Shown here piece by piece: positions 34,051-42,424 of a stretch of 64,000 nucleotides of DNA. The notes under the pieces are model-generated. The model ran no database searches and was not told the DNA's origin. It worked only from the letters and a program-made list of their open reading frames with translations. Position numbers and translations under genes: made by a program. Each line of letters starts with the position of its first letter. Position 1 is the stretch's first letter. Source of the stretch: UBA2137 sp963740205 (lineage in GTDB: Bacteria; Pseudomonadota; Alphaproteobacteria; Micavibrionales; Micavibrionaceae); NCBI GenBank assembly GCA_963740205.1, contig CAVUDD010000005.1, forward strand, positions 496,001 through 560,000. Reading direction: 5' to 3'.

Positions 34051-34806
34051 TTACAGCGAGAATCCTTCACCGAGATAGACACGTCGTACATCTTCATTAT
34101 CAACGATGTCTTTGGGTGTACCCTCCATAAGCTGTACACCGTCATGTAAGATATAGGCGCGATCAACGATGTCCAAAGTATCACGCACGTTGTGGTCTGT
34201 TATCAAAACACCAATACCACGGTTTTTGAGCTGTGCGATTAATTCACGAATGTCATTCACAGCAATTGGGTCAATCCCTGCCAAGGGTTCATCGAGAAGT
34301 ATAAAGCGCGGGCGAGCGGCAAGTGCGCGGGCAATTTCACATCGACGACGCTCACCACCAGATAAGGCAACAGCAGGTGTTTTGCGAAGGTGAGCAATGG
34401 AAAACTCAGAAAGAAGTTCTTCGAGTAACGCCTCTGAGCGAGGGGCAGGCATGTCTTGCCCTTGTAGGACGAGACGAATATTATCCTCAACGTTCAAACC
34501 TCTGAAAATGGAGGCTTCCTGTGGGAGATAACCAATGCCAAGGCGTGCGCGTTGATACATCGGGAGGTTGGTAATATCCATACCATCAAGCTTTATTGCC
34601 CCACTATCCGCCTTGATAAGACCCGTAACAATATAAAAGCAAGTCGTTTTACCCGCACCGTTTGGACCTAGCAAAGCTACAGCTTCTCGTGGTTTGACGT
34701 GAAAAGACATGTCTCGTAAGACAGGTTTTTTCTTATAGCTTTTCGAAAGGTGTTCGACAACAAGCCCGTCCTGAACGCTTTGTAGATGTTTTTTTTGTGT
34801 GGTCAA
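34051..34806 (-). CDS. lptB: LPS export ABC transporter ATP-binding protein LptB
   Basis: ATPase of the LptB2FGC complex that extracts lipopolysaccharide from the inner membrane. Walker A GPNGAGKTT (about residues 44-52), the signature LSGGERRR, Walker B FILLDEPLAGID and the switch His in ITDHNVRDT are all present. Length 251. In many alphaproteobacteria lptC-lptA lie immediately upstream; here a terminator and the rplI operon do, so lptA/lptC must be elsewhere. Confidence 0.95.
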   Translation of the reverse strand: MTTQKKHLQSVQDGLVVEHLSKSYKKKPVLRDMSFHVKPREAVALLGPNGAGKTTCFYIVTGLIKADSGAIKLDGMDITNLPMYQRARLGIGYLPQEASIFRGLNVEDNIRLVLQGQDMPAPRSEALLEELLSEFSIAHLRKTPAVALSGGERRRCEIARALAARPRFILLDEPLAGIDPIAVNDIRELIAQLKNRGIGVLITDHNVRDTLDIVDRAYILHDGVQLMEGTPKDIVDNEDVRRVYLGEGFSL

Positions 34807-34871
34807 AGCAGGGCTTTCTTAGGTTTTATTACAGAATCAGAATAAACACATTTTATGAAAAAAGGTCAATA

Positions 34872-34900
34872 AAAAAGGCTGGAGAACATCCAGCCTTTTT
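34872..34900 (-). terminator. intrinsic terminator of rpsF-rpsR-rplI
   Basis: An 11-bp stem, AAAAAGGCTGG with CCAGCCTTTTT, around a 7-nt loop, with T residues on the minus-strand 3' side, separating the ribosomal operon from lptB. Confidence 0.85.
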
Positions 34901-34926
34901 AGGTATTCGGTAAAGCAGCTTTGAAA

Positions 34927-35706
34927 TTAAGCTTCGTCTTCTGTTTTTTCTTCTGAAGTTTCAGCATCATCAGAGCCTTCAGCCTCTTCAGCTTTCTGTG
35001 CATCGGCTTTTGCCTTTGCTTCAGCATCTTTTTTGGCTTTGGCTTCTTCTTTTTGACGCTCTTTCTCGGCTTCTTCAGCTTCGGCTTGTGCTTTCTCTGC
35101 ATCGGCCTTAAGAGCTGTATCGTCAAGAAGTTCTTGCTTCATATCGTCAGTGCGTTCTTCAACTTTTTCTTTTTGCTCTGATCTTGTGTCTTTTGCATCT
35201 TCTTCATCAGCACCAGCAATAAGCGCACGACCGGTTTTTTGCTGAATTTCAGCTTCTTCTTTCGAGCGAGCAATATTGATTGTGATTGAAACTTTGACCT
35301 CAGGGTGCAAAGTCACAGGTACATCAAACAGACCAATTAGTTTATAGTTCTGAAGCATTGTCACCTGATTACGCTCAATTGAAAAACCTTTTTCGTTGAT
35401 TGCATCGGCGATATCGCGGGCGGATACTGAACCATATAGCTGGCCTCTTTCTGAGGCTTGACGAATAAGAGAGACTTTCGTGCCGTCCAGTTTTTTGGCA
35501 ACGGCTTCTGCGTCTTTCTTTTTGTTGGCGCTATCGGCTTCGATATCTTTTTTCTGTGCTTCGAAATAAGCAATATTGTCTTTTGTCGCACGCAAGGCTT
35601 TACCTTGAGGCAACAGGAAATTGCGAGCAAATCCAGGTTTTACAGTGACAACGTCACCCATATCGCCGAGATTATCTACGCGTTCCAAAAGAATAATTTG
35701 TGACAT
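34927..35706 (-). CDS. rplI: 50S ribosomal protein L9 with long acidic/Ala-Lys tail
   Basis: The start is ATG 35706 (MSQIILLERVDNLG); the longer frame upstream runs into rpsR. Residues 1-150 are a normal L9: N-terminal domain with GDMGDVVTVKPGFARNFLLPQG, linker helix and C-terminal domain. About 110 further residues follow, rich in Glu, Ala and Lys (from about 155 to 259), predicted as charged helix or disorder. Alphaproteobacterial L9 proteins often have shorter extensions. It is the third gene of rpsF-rpsR-rplI. Confidence 0.95.
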   Translation of the reverse strand: MSQIILLERVDNLGDMGDVVTVKPGFARNFLLPQGKALRATKDNIAYFEAQKKDIEADSANKKKDAEAVAKKLDGTKVSLIRQASERGQLYGSVSARDIADAINEKGFSIERNQVTMLQNYKLIGLFDVPVTLHPEVKVSITINIARSKEEAEIQQKTGRALIAGADEEDAKDTRSEQKEKVEERTDDMKQELLDDTALKADAEKAQAEAEEAEKERQKEEAKAKKDAEAKAKADAQKAEEAEGSDDAETSEEKTEDEA

Positions 35707-35737
35707 GATTTTGTCCTTTTCTTTCTCTACAGCGCGA

Positions 35738-36004
35738 TTAGCGTCTGCGTGAATTATCTGTTTCGAGTTGAACGTAAGGCATAAGAGCCATAAAGCGTGC
35801 GCGTTTGATAGCATTTGCCAATTCACGTTGTTTCTTTTGTGAAACGTTGGTGATACGGCTAGGCATGATTTTTCCACGCTCGGAAATGTAACGCTCTAAC
35901 AATTTAACATCTTTCCAGTCGATGTTTGGTGCATTCTCGCCAGTAAATGGGCAGGATTTGCTACGCTTGAAAAATGTTTTCTTTTGATCTCTATCGTCAG
36001 CCAT
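35738..36004 (-). CDS. rpsR: 30S ribosomal protein S18
   Basis: An 88-residue S18 with the conserved core IDWKDVKLLERYISERGKI, followed by PSRITNVSQKKQRELANAIKRAR, binding S6 on the 30S platform. The N-terminus carries CPFTGENAP, with one of the Zn-ligand-type cysteines retained. The ATG overlaps the TAA of rpsF by one base. Confidence 0.96.
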   Translation of the reverse strand: MADDRDQKKTFFKRSKSCPFTGENAPNIDWKDVKLLERYISERGKIMPSRITNVSQKKQRELANAIKRARFMALMPYVQLETDNSRRR

Positions 36005-36357
36005 TATGCAGCCTCCCTCTTATCGTAAGAAGAGTCGTTGCCACGAAGAACGGCGGACTCATCGGTTGTAGGTTGATCAAGCTTGATAGTCATAAAGCGC
36101 ATGACATCTTCTTCGATACGCATTAGGCGCTCGGCTTCAAGCAATGTTGGACCATCTGTTTCTGATTCAATCAGAACATAGTGACCTTTTTTGTTTTTGT
36201 TGATTTTGTAGGCAAGAGAACGAAGACCCCAATTTTCAGTCTTCAAGATTTTGCCTTTATTAGCAGTCAATAAGTCGCTGAACTTTTTAGTCAGTTCTTC
36301 GACTTGCTTAGTGCTCAAGTCGGGGCGTGCAATATACACGGTTTCATAAATTGCCAT
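36004..36357 (-). CDS. rpsF: 30S ribosomal protein S6
   Basis: A 117-residue S6 with the family opening YETVYIARPDLS and the RNA-binding segment WGLRSLAYKINKNKKGHYVL. A strong GAGGAGATA ribosome-binding site precedes the ATG. It is the first gene of rpsF-rpsR-rplI; the leader holds a hairpin that may be the S6:S18 feedback site. Confidence 0.96.
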   Translation of the reverse strand: MAIYETVYIARPDLSTKQVEELTKKFSDLLTANKGKILKTENWGLRSLAYKINKNKKGHYVLIESETDGPTLLEAERLMRIEEDVMRFMTIKLDQPTTDESAVLRGNDSSYDKREAA

Positions 36358-36379
36358 CGATATCTCCTCATGGGTTAAC

Positions 36380-36397
36380 GGCTTTTTCCTAAAAGCC
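36380..36397 (-). promoter_or_regulatory. hairpin in rpsF leader, possible S6:S18 autoregulatory site
   Basis: In minus-strand RNA a 7-bp stem GGCUUUU/AAAAGCC closes an AGGA loop, immediately followed by CCG and 20 nt before the ribosome-binding site. A leader hairpin with a CCG element is the known S6:S18 target in many bacteria; identity here is inference. Confidence 0.4.
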
Positions 36398-36438
36398 CAA
36401 AGCCTGCAAACCAGTCACAGGCGAGGGGTGTATGCGCT

Positions 36439-36466
36439 GTTATAAGGATTTTGTCTTAACTATCAA
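36439..36466 (-). promoter_or_regulatory. candidate promoter of rpsF-rpsR-rplI
   Basis: On the minus strand TTGATA (36466-36461), a 16-nt spacer and TATAAC (36444-36439) predict a start near 36432 and a leader of about 75 nt that includes the hairpin. Confidence 0.5.
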
Positions 36467-36496
36467 GGAAAAAATGCATGCGATTTTACAAAAAAC

Positions 36497-36524
36497 TTGA
36501 CGTAACGATGAATTTGTTTACATA
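36497..36524 (+). promoter_or_regulatory. candidate promoter of small lipoprotein gene
   Basis: TTGACG (36497-36502), a 16-nt spacer and TACATA (36519-36524), about 37 nt before the ATG at 36562. Confidence 0.4.
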
Positions 36525-36561
36525 GGAATGTATCAAAAAGAATTAAGAGAGGATAAATACT

Positions 36562-36969
36562 ATGCGTACATCAATCGTTTTGGCAAGTGCATTAGCATTA
36601 GCAGCCTGTAATTCAGCTCCTGAAGAAGTTGCTGCTCCAGTCGAGGATACAAGAACACCTGAAGAAAGAGTTCAAACTATTTTAGATTCTTCAATTTACA
36701 GAGGAATGTGCGGCGGACAAAAAAATCAGGCTGAGCGTAATACGGAAGATGATAGAGGTGAATATTCACCTCGTGCTGGAATGAGTGAGCGTGACGCTTA
36801 TTTTGCTAGAAGAGCATTTAATGAAGAAACTGAAAACCTTGTCACTGCTGCAGGTGAAACAGCGTACGACTCGTGCATGGCAGATAAGGTCGCTGATGCT
36901 GGTTTGACAGAAACTTACGAAGCTATGAAAGCCGCAGAAACTGCTCCAGAAGCCCCTGCAGCTAACTAA
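36562..36969 (+). CDS. small lipoprotein of unknown function
   Basis: I do not recognise this 135-residue protein. The signal peptide ends in the lipobox LAAC (Cys 16). The mature part begins with a Pro/Glu/Ala-rich linker, then a helical segment with two further cysteines, one in RGMCGGQ (about 50) and one in YDSCMAD (about 108), which may pair in the periplasm, and ends in an Ala/Pro/Glu-rich tail. AGAGAGGATAAA is the ribosome-binding site. It is a single-gene unit with its own promoter and terminator. Confidence 0.72.
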   Translation: MRTSIVLASALALAACNSAPEEVAAPVEDTRTPEERVQTILDSSIYRGMCGGQKNQAERNTEDDRGEYSPRAGMSERDAYFARRAFNEETENLVTAAGETAYDSCMADKVADAGLTETYEAMKAAETAPEAPAAN

Positions 36970-36994
36970 TATAATCATATAAAATATTATAAGA

Positions 36995-37021
36995 AAAAAC
37001 CCGCTTTTGAGCGGGTTTTTT
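36995..37021. terminator. bidirectional intrinsic terminator
   Basis: The 10-bp stem AAAAACCCGC/GCGGGTTTTT around TTTTGA ends the lipoprotein gene and directly abuts the stop codon of the convergent gene at 37020. Confidence 0.85.
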
Positions 37022-37313
37022 ATTGGTTCGTTGTAGTTATTGGGTCAATTGACTCTTTAACTAGCTCAGAACCTTCGCTCTCAATTTCAACGATTTCTAT
37101 ATTTTCTTTAATCTCAATATCTTCTTCTATTGCGACAGGCGTAGATTGAGGAAGATCATAGGTTTTTGATGGCGTATTGCCAATCGTCATGACTTGTAGA
37201 TCTTTCATCATAAGTTCTTCTACGTCCGCCTTGGCTTCAATATTAATATGCAAGCCAAATGCCAGAAGAAATGAGAAAAGTGCAATATATGGGTGTCTTA
37301 AAATTGTTTCCAT
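37020..37313 (-). CDS. small exported acidic protein of unknown function
   Basis: The start is ATG 37313 (METILRH), with GGAG about ten bases upstream; a TTG three codons earlier is in frame. The product is about 97 residues, with an N-terminal hydrophobic segment that is either a signal peptide (cleavage near EAKA) or an anchor. The mature part is strongly acidic, dominated by Glu and Ile/Val. No domain is recognised. It lies between radA and a shared terminator. Confidence 0.6.
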   Translation of the reverse strand: METILRHPYIALFSFLLAFGLHINIEAKADVEELMMKDLQVMTIGNTPSKTYDLPQSTPVAIEEDIEIKENIEIVEIESEGSELVKESIDPITTTNQ

Positions 37314-37349
37314 GTTGAACAAACTCCAAAACTCCCAAAAAGTTCATTT

Positions 37350-38756
37350 TTACCCATTCATACTTATTACGCCACCGCGCCGCTCCATTTGGAGGCGTTG
37401 TACAAGTTGATCAATATGGGTCAGTGGTGTACCCGTTTGACCTTTATTGATAGAGCGTTTTGTATGTGTGGCTTTGGGACATAATGCCTCTTTAAAACCT
37501 AACTTTGAGGCCTCTTTATAGCGTAAATCCATTTGAAGGACTGGCCTAATTTCGCCAGCCAAACCAACCTCGCCATAAAAAACGGTATCTTCGGGAATGA
37601 CCGCGTTGGTAAGTGCTGAAATGAGGGCTGCAGCAACGGCCAAGTCCGCTCCTGGTTCACGAATACTTAGCCCGCCAGCAATATTGAGATATACGTCATT
37701 ATCACCAAATTGAAGCCCGCAACGCGCCTCAAGAACGGCTAGTATCATGGATAAACGCCCACTATCCCAGCCTACAACTGCACGCCGCGGTGTAGCAAAA
37801 GTAGTAGGTGCGACAAGAGCTTGCACCTCAACCAGAACAGGTCTGGTACCTTCAATGGCGGCAAGTACAGCGCTGCCCGATACATTTTCCTGTCGTTGAG
37901 ATAAGAAAATCTCGGAAGGATTAGTAACTTCCTGCAGACCACTTTCCAGCATTTCAAAAACACCAATTTCATCTGTTGGGCCAAAACGGTTTTTAACAGC
38001 ACGCAATATACGGAAGGGATGTCCGCGCTCGCCCTCAAAATACAAAACTGTATCAACCATGTGCTCTAATACACGTGGCCCTGCCAATTGTCCCTCTTTG
38101 GTGACGTGCCCTACAAGTACAACGCAGATGCCTTTGCGTTTTCCTACGCGGATAAGTTCTTGGGCAGCAGTTCTGACCTGCGTGACCGTTCCGGGGGCGC
38201 TTTCAATTGTATCGACATACATTGTCTGAATGGAATCAATAACGACAAGATCAATATTATCCCGTTCAATGGTCGCTAGAATATCGGATACATTCCCTGC
38301 GGAAGCCAATTTCACAGGGGCATCTGATAAGCCCAATCTGTCGGCGCGTAAGCTTATCTGGTCAATGGCTTCTTCGCCTGAAATATAGGCACAATTGACA
38401 CCTTTATTGGCAAGTGCGCAAACAGCTTGGAGTAAAATCGTTGATTTCCCTATACCGGGGTCGCCACCAATGAGAAGTGCCATACCCTGAACAAGTCCAC
38501 CTCCTGTAACACGGTCAAGTTCGGCAATACCTGTTGTCATGCGTTCGGTTTTCTTTTGATCTGTTCCCTTTAATGTTGAGAAAGAAACGGCCTTACCGTT
38601 GGCGCGGGACGAGGCACTTACACCCTTGGGAGGTCCAGCCTCAATAATTTCTTCGTGAATACAATTCCATTCGTTACAGGCCTCGCATTTACCAGCCCAT
38701 TTGTTGGTAACGTTCCCGCAAGATTGACAGACATAAGTGGTTTTTGATTTTGCCAT
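37350..38756 (-). CDS. radA: DNA repair protein RadA
   Basis: A RecA-like ATPase that promotes branch migration in recombinational repair. The N-terminal zinc finger has two CxxC pairs (CQSC and CEAC, about residues 9-30). Walker A is GGDPGIGKST, the diagnostic KNRFG motif lies in RAVKNRFGPTDEIG, and a Lon-protease-like domain closes the protein. Length 468 is normal. Its usual neighbours alr and dnaB are not adjacent. Confidence 0.95.
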   Translation of the reverse strand: MAKSKTTYVCQSCGNVTNKWAGKCEACNEWNCIHEEIIEAGPPKGVSASSRANGKAVSFSTLKGTDQKKTERMTTGIAELDRVTGGGLVQGMALLIGGDPGIGKSTILLQAVCALANKGVNCAYISGEEAIDQISLRADRLGLSDAPVKLASAGNVSDILATIERDNIDLVVIDSIQTMYVDTIESAPGTVTQVRTAAQELIRVGKRKGICVVLVGHVTKEGQLAGPRVLEHMVDTVLYFEGERGHPFRILRAVKNRFGPTDEIGVFEMLESGLQEVTNPSEIFLSQRQENVSGSAVLAAIEGTRPVLVEVQALVAPTTFATPRRAVVGWDSGRLSMILAVLEARCGLQFGDNDVYLNIAGGLSIREPGADLAVAAALISALTNAVIPEDTVFYGEVGLAGEIRPVLQMDLRYKEASKLGFKEALCPKATHTKRSINKGQTGTPLTHIDQLVQRLQMERRGGVISMNG

Positions 38757-38814
38757 GGTTCAAATTAGCATGAGAACATAATAAGAACAAATAGAAAAGT
38801 TATCTTGTGGTAAA

Positions 38815-40488
38815 TTAACTGCCTTCGCGTTGAAACGCCCACTCGACTTGTGTGACTTCGCCTTCAACTTGACCTTCGACAACAATCTGCTGGGTTTTTA
38901 CAGGCGTTGTGCCTTCACCAAGATAAATACTCTCTTCTAATTTCAAATTTCCACCTGATTGTAAAAATCTCCAGCCTGTTCCACTTGGCAATCTTAAAAG
39001 GACTTCTTGTCCATCTTTAACAAGAGAAACCTTCACGCGTGGGTGCAAGTGAAAACGAATGGCGTATTGATGAAGTGTCTCGGGGGCAATGTCACAGGTC
39101 AATAAATCTTCACCGCGCAAATCTTGACCTCTGTCGGTCAAATATAAACGTCGTGCATGATTAATGCCGTTAAGAGGGAAATATCCATTATGATCGGCCT
39201 CAATCAAAGTATGCCCATGCCCGTCCACACGATTTACATTTACCTTACGGGGCTTACGTCCAATATGACTATCTTTTCTTATCTCTGCGGCATTACGGTG
39301 ATCAATGGTGACTGTGCTGTGTGCTGATGTACCTCGTAGTGCGTCTTGCCATTCAGGACTAAACGGGTGCGACCCGCAATTCACAATCATGCGTTCTTTG
39401 CCGTAGGTCATTTCAAAGGCTAGCGGCGCGGCGCAAATATCTTTGTCGTATGGCCAATCGGGAATTGCGCCAGCATCAAATAAAACAGTTGTGCGCCCTT
39501 GTGTGACGCGCTCAAATTTTGTGTCAGGTAGACTGCGCAAAGCTTTACGTCTTATACCTGTTTGATGGGTAATTAAATCAAGCATGGCGGCGTCATATTC
39601 CTGAGAGCCATGGAACAAGGCCAGTTTTTTGTCTGTATAGCGAAAGACCTGAAGGGCGTCACCCATGCGGTCAATCGTGCTTTGCAATATTTCGGGTGAG
39701 GGCTTATGTGCCTCATTGTAAAAGCGTTTTAAATCAAGGCAGAGCTTAAGCGTTCTTGCCAATTTTTGAGGAGAGCGTGATATATGACCGCCATCTGGCA
39801 AAATCTGGTGTTTCAGATTTTTGGCTAAGGCCTTTTCTCCCGCCTCAAGCCAATCTTTCTTATCGCTTAAAGAGAGTGCGGCAACAATTAATCCACTTGC
39901 CGCCTCTAACGTATCTTTATTTTGGCGCGCACTGGGAAGAGTGCGATAGAGGTAATCCGCATGCTTACATACCAAATCACCAATAAGTGCCTGATAGGAT
40001 TCATGGGCGCTACTGCCGTGAAAATCATAAAGAAGAACAATTGAATTCAAACGTTGCCCAACGCAGTGCGTACTCCAAACAGGTTTAATCTGTTTCTGTC
40101 CATGTTTCTCAATCCAGCTAGCAATAAGATAGCGTGCTGTTTGTCTGGGTTGGTCACCGCCACAAGCACGCAAATCTGCAAGCCATGAGAAACAATGTCT
40201 GCCGGGTGCATCAACAGGCGCCCAAAAGGCATTAATTGCTGATTGAAATCCGTTAGGGTATTGGTTTAATCCACTTACAAGCCATGCGCCTGTTTCAGAT
40301 GATCCAGGCCAAGGATATCCAGCCCAGACCTGTAGTGTCTGGAATTCTTGAGATGTGTTAGGGGATAGGTATTTTTTGAGATTGAGGCTTGGAAGATGGG
40401 CGCTGCGTGTCCAACGTGAAAACTTTACAAAACCCTCATTGATAGGGTGTAGAAATTTCTCGACTATAGGGAGGTTGAGCGGGGACAT
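38815..40488 (-). CDS. heparinase II/III family protein
   Basis: A 557-residue protein with a helical toroid N-terminal half and a C-terminal beta-sandwich of the heparinase II/III type (AHSTVTIDHRNAAEIRKDSHIG region, His and acidic residues conserved). Family members degrade acidic polysaccharides as lyases, but this alphaproteobacterial subgroup, found beside rsmB and rpe, has no proven substrate. No signal peptide is apparent, so a cytoplasmic or non-classical location is possible. It starts 6 nt after rpe. Confidence 0.85.
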   Translation of the reverse strand: MSPLNLPIVEKFLHPINEGFVKFSRWTRSAHLPSLNLKKYLSPNTSQEFQTLQVWAGYPWPGSSETGAWLVSGLNQYPNGFQSAINAFWAPVDAPGRHCFSWLADLRACGGDQPRQTARYLIASWIEKHGQKQIKPVWSTHCVGQRLNSIVLLYDFHGSSAHESYQALIGDLVCKHADYLYRTLPSARQNKDTLEAASGLIVAALSLSDKKDWLEAGEKALAKNLKHQILPDGGHISRSPQKLARTLKLCLDLKRFYNEAHKPSPEILQSTIDRMGDALQVFRYTDKKLALFHGSQEYDAAMLDLITHQTGIRRKALRSLPDTKFERVTQGRTTVLFDAGAIPDWPYDKDICAAPLAFEMTYGKERMIVNCGSHPFSPEWQDALRGTSAHSTVTIDHRNAAEIRKDSHIGRKPRKVNVNRVDGHGHTLIEADHNGYFPLNGINHARRLYLTDRGQDLRGEDLLTCDIAPETLHQYAIRFHLHPRVKVSLVKDGQEVLLRLPSGTGWRFLQSGGNLKLEESIYLGEGTTPVKTQQIVVEGQVEGEVTQVEWAFQREGS

Positions 40489-40494
40489 CTTTTA

Positions 40495-41145
40495 TTAACC
40501 TCTTAACGCCTTTATATTTTCGGCATATGCATCGGGCCCACCTTTAAATGTTGCACTTCCTGCAACAAGGACATTGGCACCAGCTGCGCGTACAAGCTTT
40601 GATGTTTCAGGGTTAATACCGCCATCAACTTCAAGATCAATATCGCGACCTGTTGCTGTAATCATCTCGCGGACTTTGGCAATTTTATCGAGCAGGGGAA
40701 TGAATTTCTGTCCACCAAAGCCTGGATTTACGGTCATCACAAGAACCATATCAATTAAATCCATACAGTTTTCGAGCACGGAAACGGGTGTGTGCGGATT
40801 AAGTGAGACCCCAGCCTTTTTTCCAAGACCACGAATGGTTTGCAATGATTTATGTAGGTGAGGACCTGCCTCTGGGTGAATGGTGATGATATCTGCACCA
40901 GCCTTTGCAAAATTCTCAAGATAAGGGTCAGCAGGAGCAATCATTAAATGACAATCAAATATCTTTTTTGAATGTGGGCGTAAGGCTTTGACGACATCGG
41001 GACCAATTGTAATATTGGGTACAAAATGGCCATCCATGACATCAATATGAATGTAATCTGCCCCAGCCTCATCAACAGCTCGGACTTCTTTACCTAAATC
41101 GGCAAAATCGGCTGATAATATTGATGGTGCAATACGAATTGTCAT
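40495..41145 (-). CDS. rpe: ribulose-phosphate 3-epimerase
   Basis: A TIM-barrel enzyme interconverting ribulose 5-phosphate and xylulose 5-phosphate. The opening IAPSILSADFADLG, metal-binding IHIDVMDGHFVPN, VMTVNPGFGGQ and LEVDGGIN are all present. Length 216. Its neighbours (heparinase-like downstream, rsmB upstream beyond an insertion) match the alphaproteobacterial rsmB-rpe-heparinase block. Confidence 0.96.
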   Translation of the reverse strand: MTIRIAPSILSADFADLGKEVRAVDEAGADYIHIDVMDGHFVPNITIGPDVVKALRPHSKKIFDCHLMIAPADPYLENFAKAGADIITIHPEAGPHLHKSLQTIRGLGKKAGVSLNPHTPVSVLENCMDLIDMVLVMTVNPGFGGQKFIPLLDKIAKVREMITATGRDIDLEVDGGINPETSKLVRAAGANVLVAGSATFKGGPDAYAENIKALRG

Positions 41146-41252
41146 TGGATGAGTCTCTTAGAATTTGAACGTGAGAGTGACACTAGGTGCATCACAAGTG
41201 AAGTCCTTTATTTATAACAGATTAAAGGACGCGCCGTCAAAAGATGAATTAA

Positions 41253-41816
41253 CTAAAAACGTGTTCCAATTGTGAGCGTTGAGACATAGGCATCGGCCTC
41301 GGCGATGTCCCCACCAGCAAATGTTCTGGCAGGAAGCCATAGACCGCGTAATCCCAAGTCAATTTTGTCTGTCACGCTGTAGGTTGCTCCGACGTAGGGT
41401 GCTACAGCAGGGCTAAGGCTGTATTCGTAACCAGTAATACCACCCGCATATGTTCCTAGATTAAAGGACAGATTTTGTGTGGCAAAAGTTTCAATCTCGG
41501 CCATTCCTCCAAGGAATACCGATGTTCTGAATATTGAATTGTCGAATACGCCACCAGTAACACCTGCACGTAATGTGGTGGAGGGACTGAATGAGTAAAT
41601 AGGCCAGCTTAAATCAGCGAAGATGCCTTCATTATTGAGCCAACCGTCATTCCAGTCGCGGTTACCTGTTCTATCATCCGTATGTGCAACATAAAGGGGA
41701 AGTCCCACAGTCAGCTTAGAGCCATTGAATATACCTGTATCTTGTGCATTTGAGTTTGAGGGAAGTAAACAGACCGTGAAGAAGCTAAGTAATATGATTT
41801 TGCATAGTTTTGACAT
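41253..41816 (-). CDS. putative outer-membrane beta-barrel protein
   Basis: Signal peptide (residues 1-24, cleavage near SNA-Q), then about 160 residues of alternating amphipathic strands separated by short turns, ending in Phe, the usual C-terminal signature for BAM recognition. Strands such as LTVGLPLYVAHT, TLRAGVTGGVF, SFNLGTYAGGI and DAYVSTLTIGTRF fit a small eight-stranded barrel. I cannot assign a function; PagP-like or acyl-modifying enzymes are possible but no catalytic motif is clear. Confidence 0.7.
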   Translation of the reverse strand: MSKLCKIILLSFFTVCLLPSNSNAQDTGIFNGSKLTVGLPLYVAHTDDRTGNRDWNDGWLNNEGIFADLSWPIYSFSPSTTLRAGVTGGVFDNSIFRTSVFLGGMAEIETFATQNLSFNLGTYAGGITGYEYSLSPAVAPYVGATYSVTDKIDLGLRGLWLPARTFAGGDIAEADAYVSTLTIGTRF

Positions 41817-41849
41817 TGTTTTTCCTTTATTGGTGACACCCTACTTAGG

Positions 41850-42347
41850 TCAAGTTTTTATCAAATCCGTATTTATGTCGCTATAATTTCTTACCAAAAG
41901 CACTGATGCCTTGTCTTGTGCATTCAACATACCCAAAATCTCTTTTTTATGAAAGCGCGGATAGATCCATAGAATGTATTCAAGAAACGAAAAACTGACT
42001 TTAGAGGGGCATCCTTCGGCTTGATATGAACCACCTTTGAGCCAGCGTTTTGTCACGCGCCACGCACAGATAACGGGGTTACTTTTCACATATATAATTA
42101 AATCGGCATCCTTGATGCGCAAAGGTACAGTTTTGACGTATATTCCGTCACTTATCCATGATTGACCTTTGAGTTGCTCTTTGACCAGATCCAAAATTTC
42201 ATCATCAGACCGTCGTTTCCACCCAGGCATGAAGGAGACATGATCGACCTGAAAATGCGGAAGGTTTAACTCTTTGGAAAGTTGGTTGGCTATTGTCGTT
42301 TTGCCTGCACCAGGACTTCCGACAACGACTATTTTTTGCGGGCTCAC
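41850..42347 (-). CDS. P-loop kinase, topology-modulation/FlaR-like
   Basis: A 165-residue nucleotide-binding protein with Walker A GSPGAGKTT (residues 9-17) and a kinase-like DHVSF segment. The family resembles adenylate kinases (topology modulation proteins); the substrate is unknown. The start is GTG, with AGGAAAG ten bases upstream, and overlaps the TGA of a 26-codon micro-ORF (GTGA), suggesting coupling. With the barrel gene it interrupts the usual rsmB-rpe adjacency. Confidence 0.78.
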   Translation of the reverse strand: MSPQKIVVVGSPGAGKTTIANQLSKELNLPHFQVDHVSFMPGWKRRSDDEILDLVKEQLKGQSWISDGIYVKTVPLRIKDADLIIYVKSNPVICAWRVTKRWLKGGSYQAEGCPSKVSFSFLEYILWIYPRFHKKEILGMLNAQDKASVLLVRNYSDINTDLIKT

Positions 42348-42424
42348 CTTGGAATGACTTTCCTGCCGTATCGAACACTTGCAAGTAGAACAGCTGCAAC
42401 AGCGAAAAGAGTATATTGATCCAT
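42344..42424 (-). CDS. 26-residue hydrophobic micro-ORF between rsmB and kinase gene
   Basis: ATG (42424-42422) shares one base with the rsmB stop (TAATG), and the TGA shares bases with the kinase GTG start (GTGA). The peptide has a hydrophobic stretch (LFAVAAVLLASV) flanked by an acidic start and a basic end (RYGRKVIPR), which is the look of a single-span small membrane protein with a positive inside end. It could equally be only a coupling device that delivers ribosomes to the kinase start. No homologue is claimed. Confidence 0.45.
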   Translation of the reverse strand: MDQYTLFAVAAVLLASVRYGRKVIPR

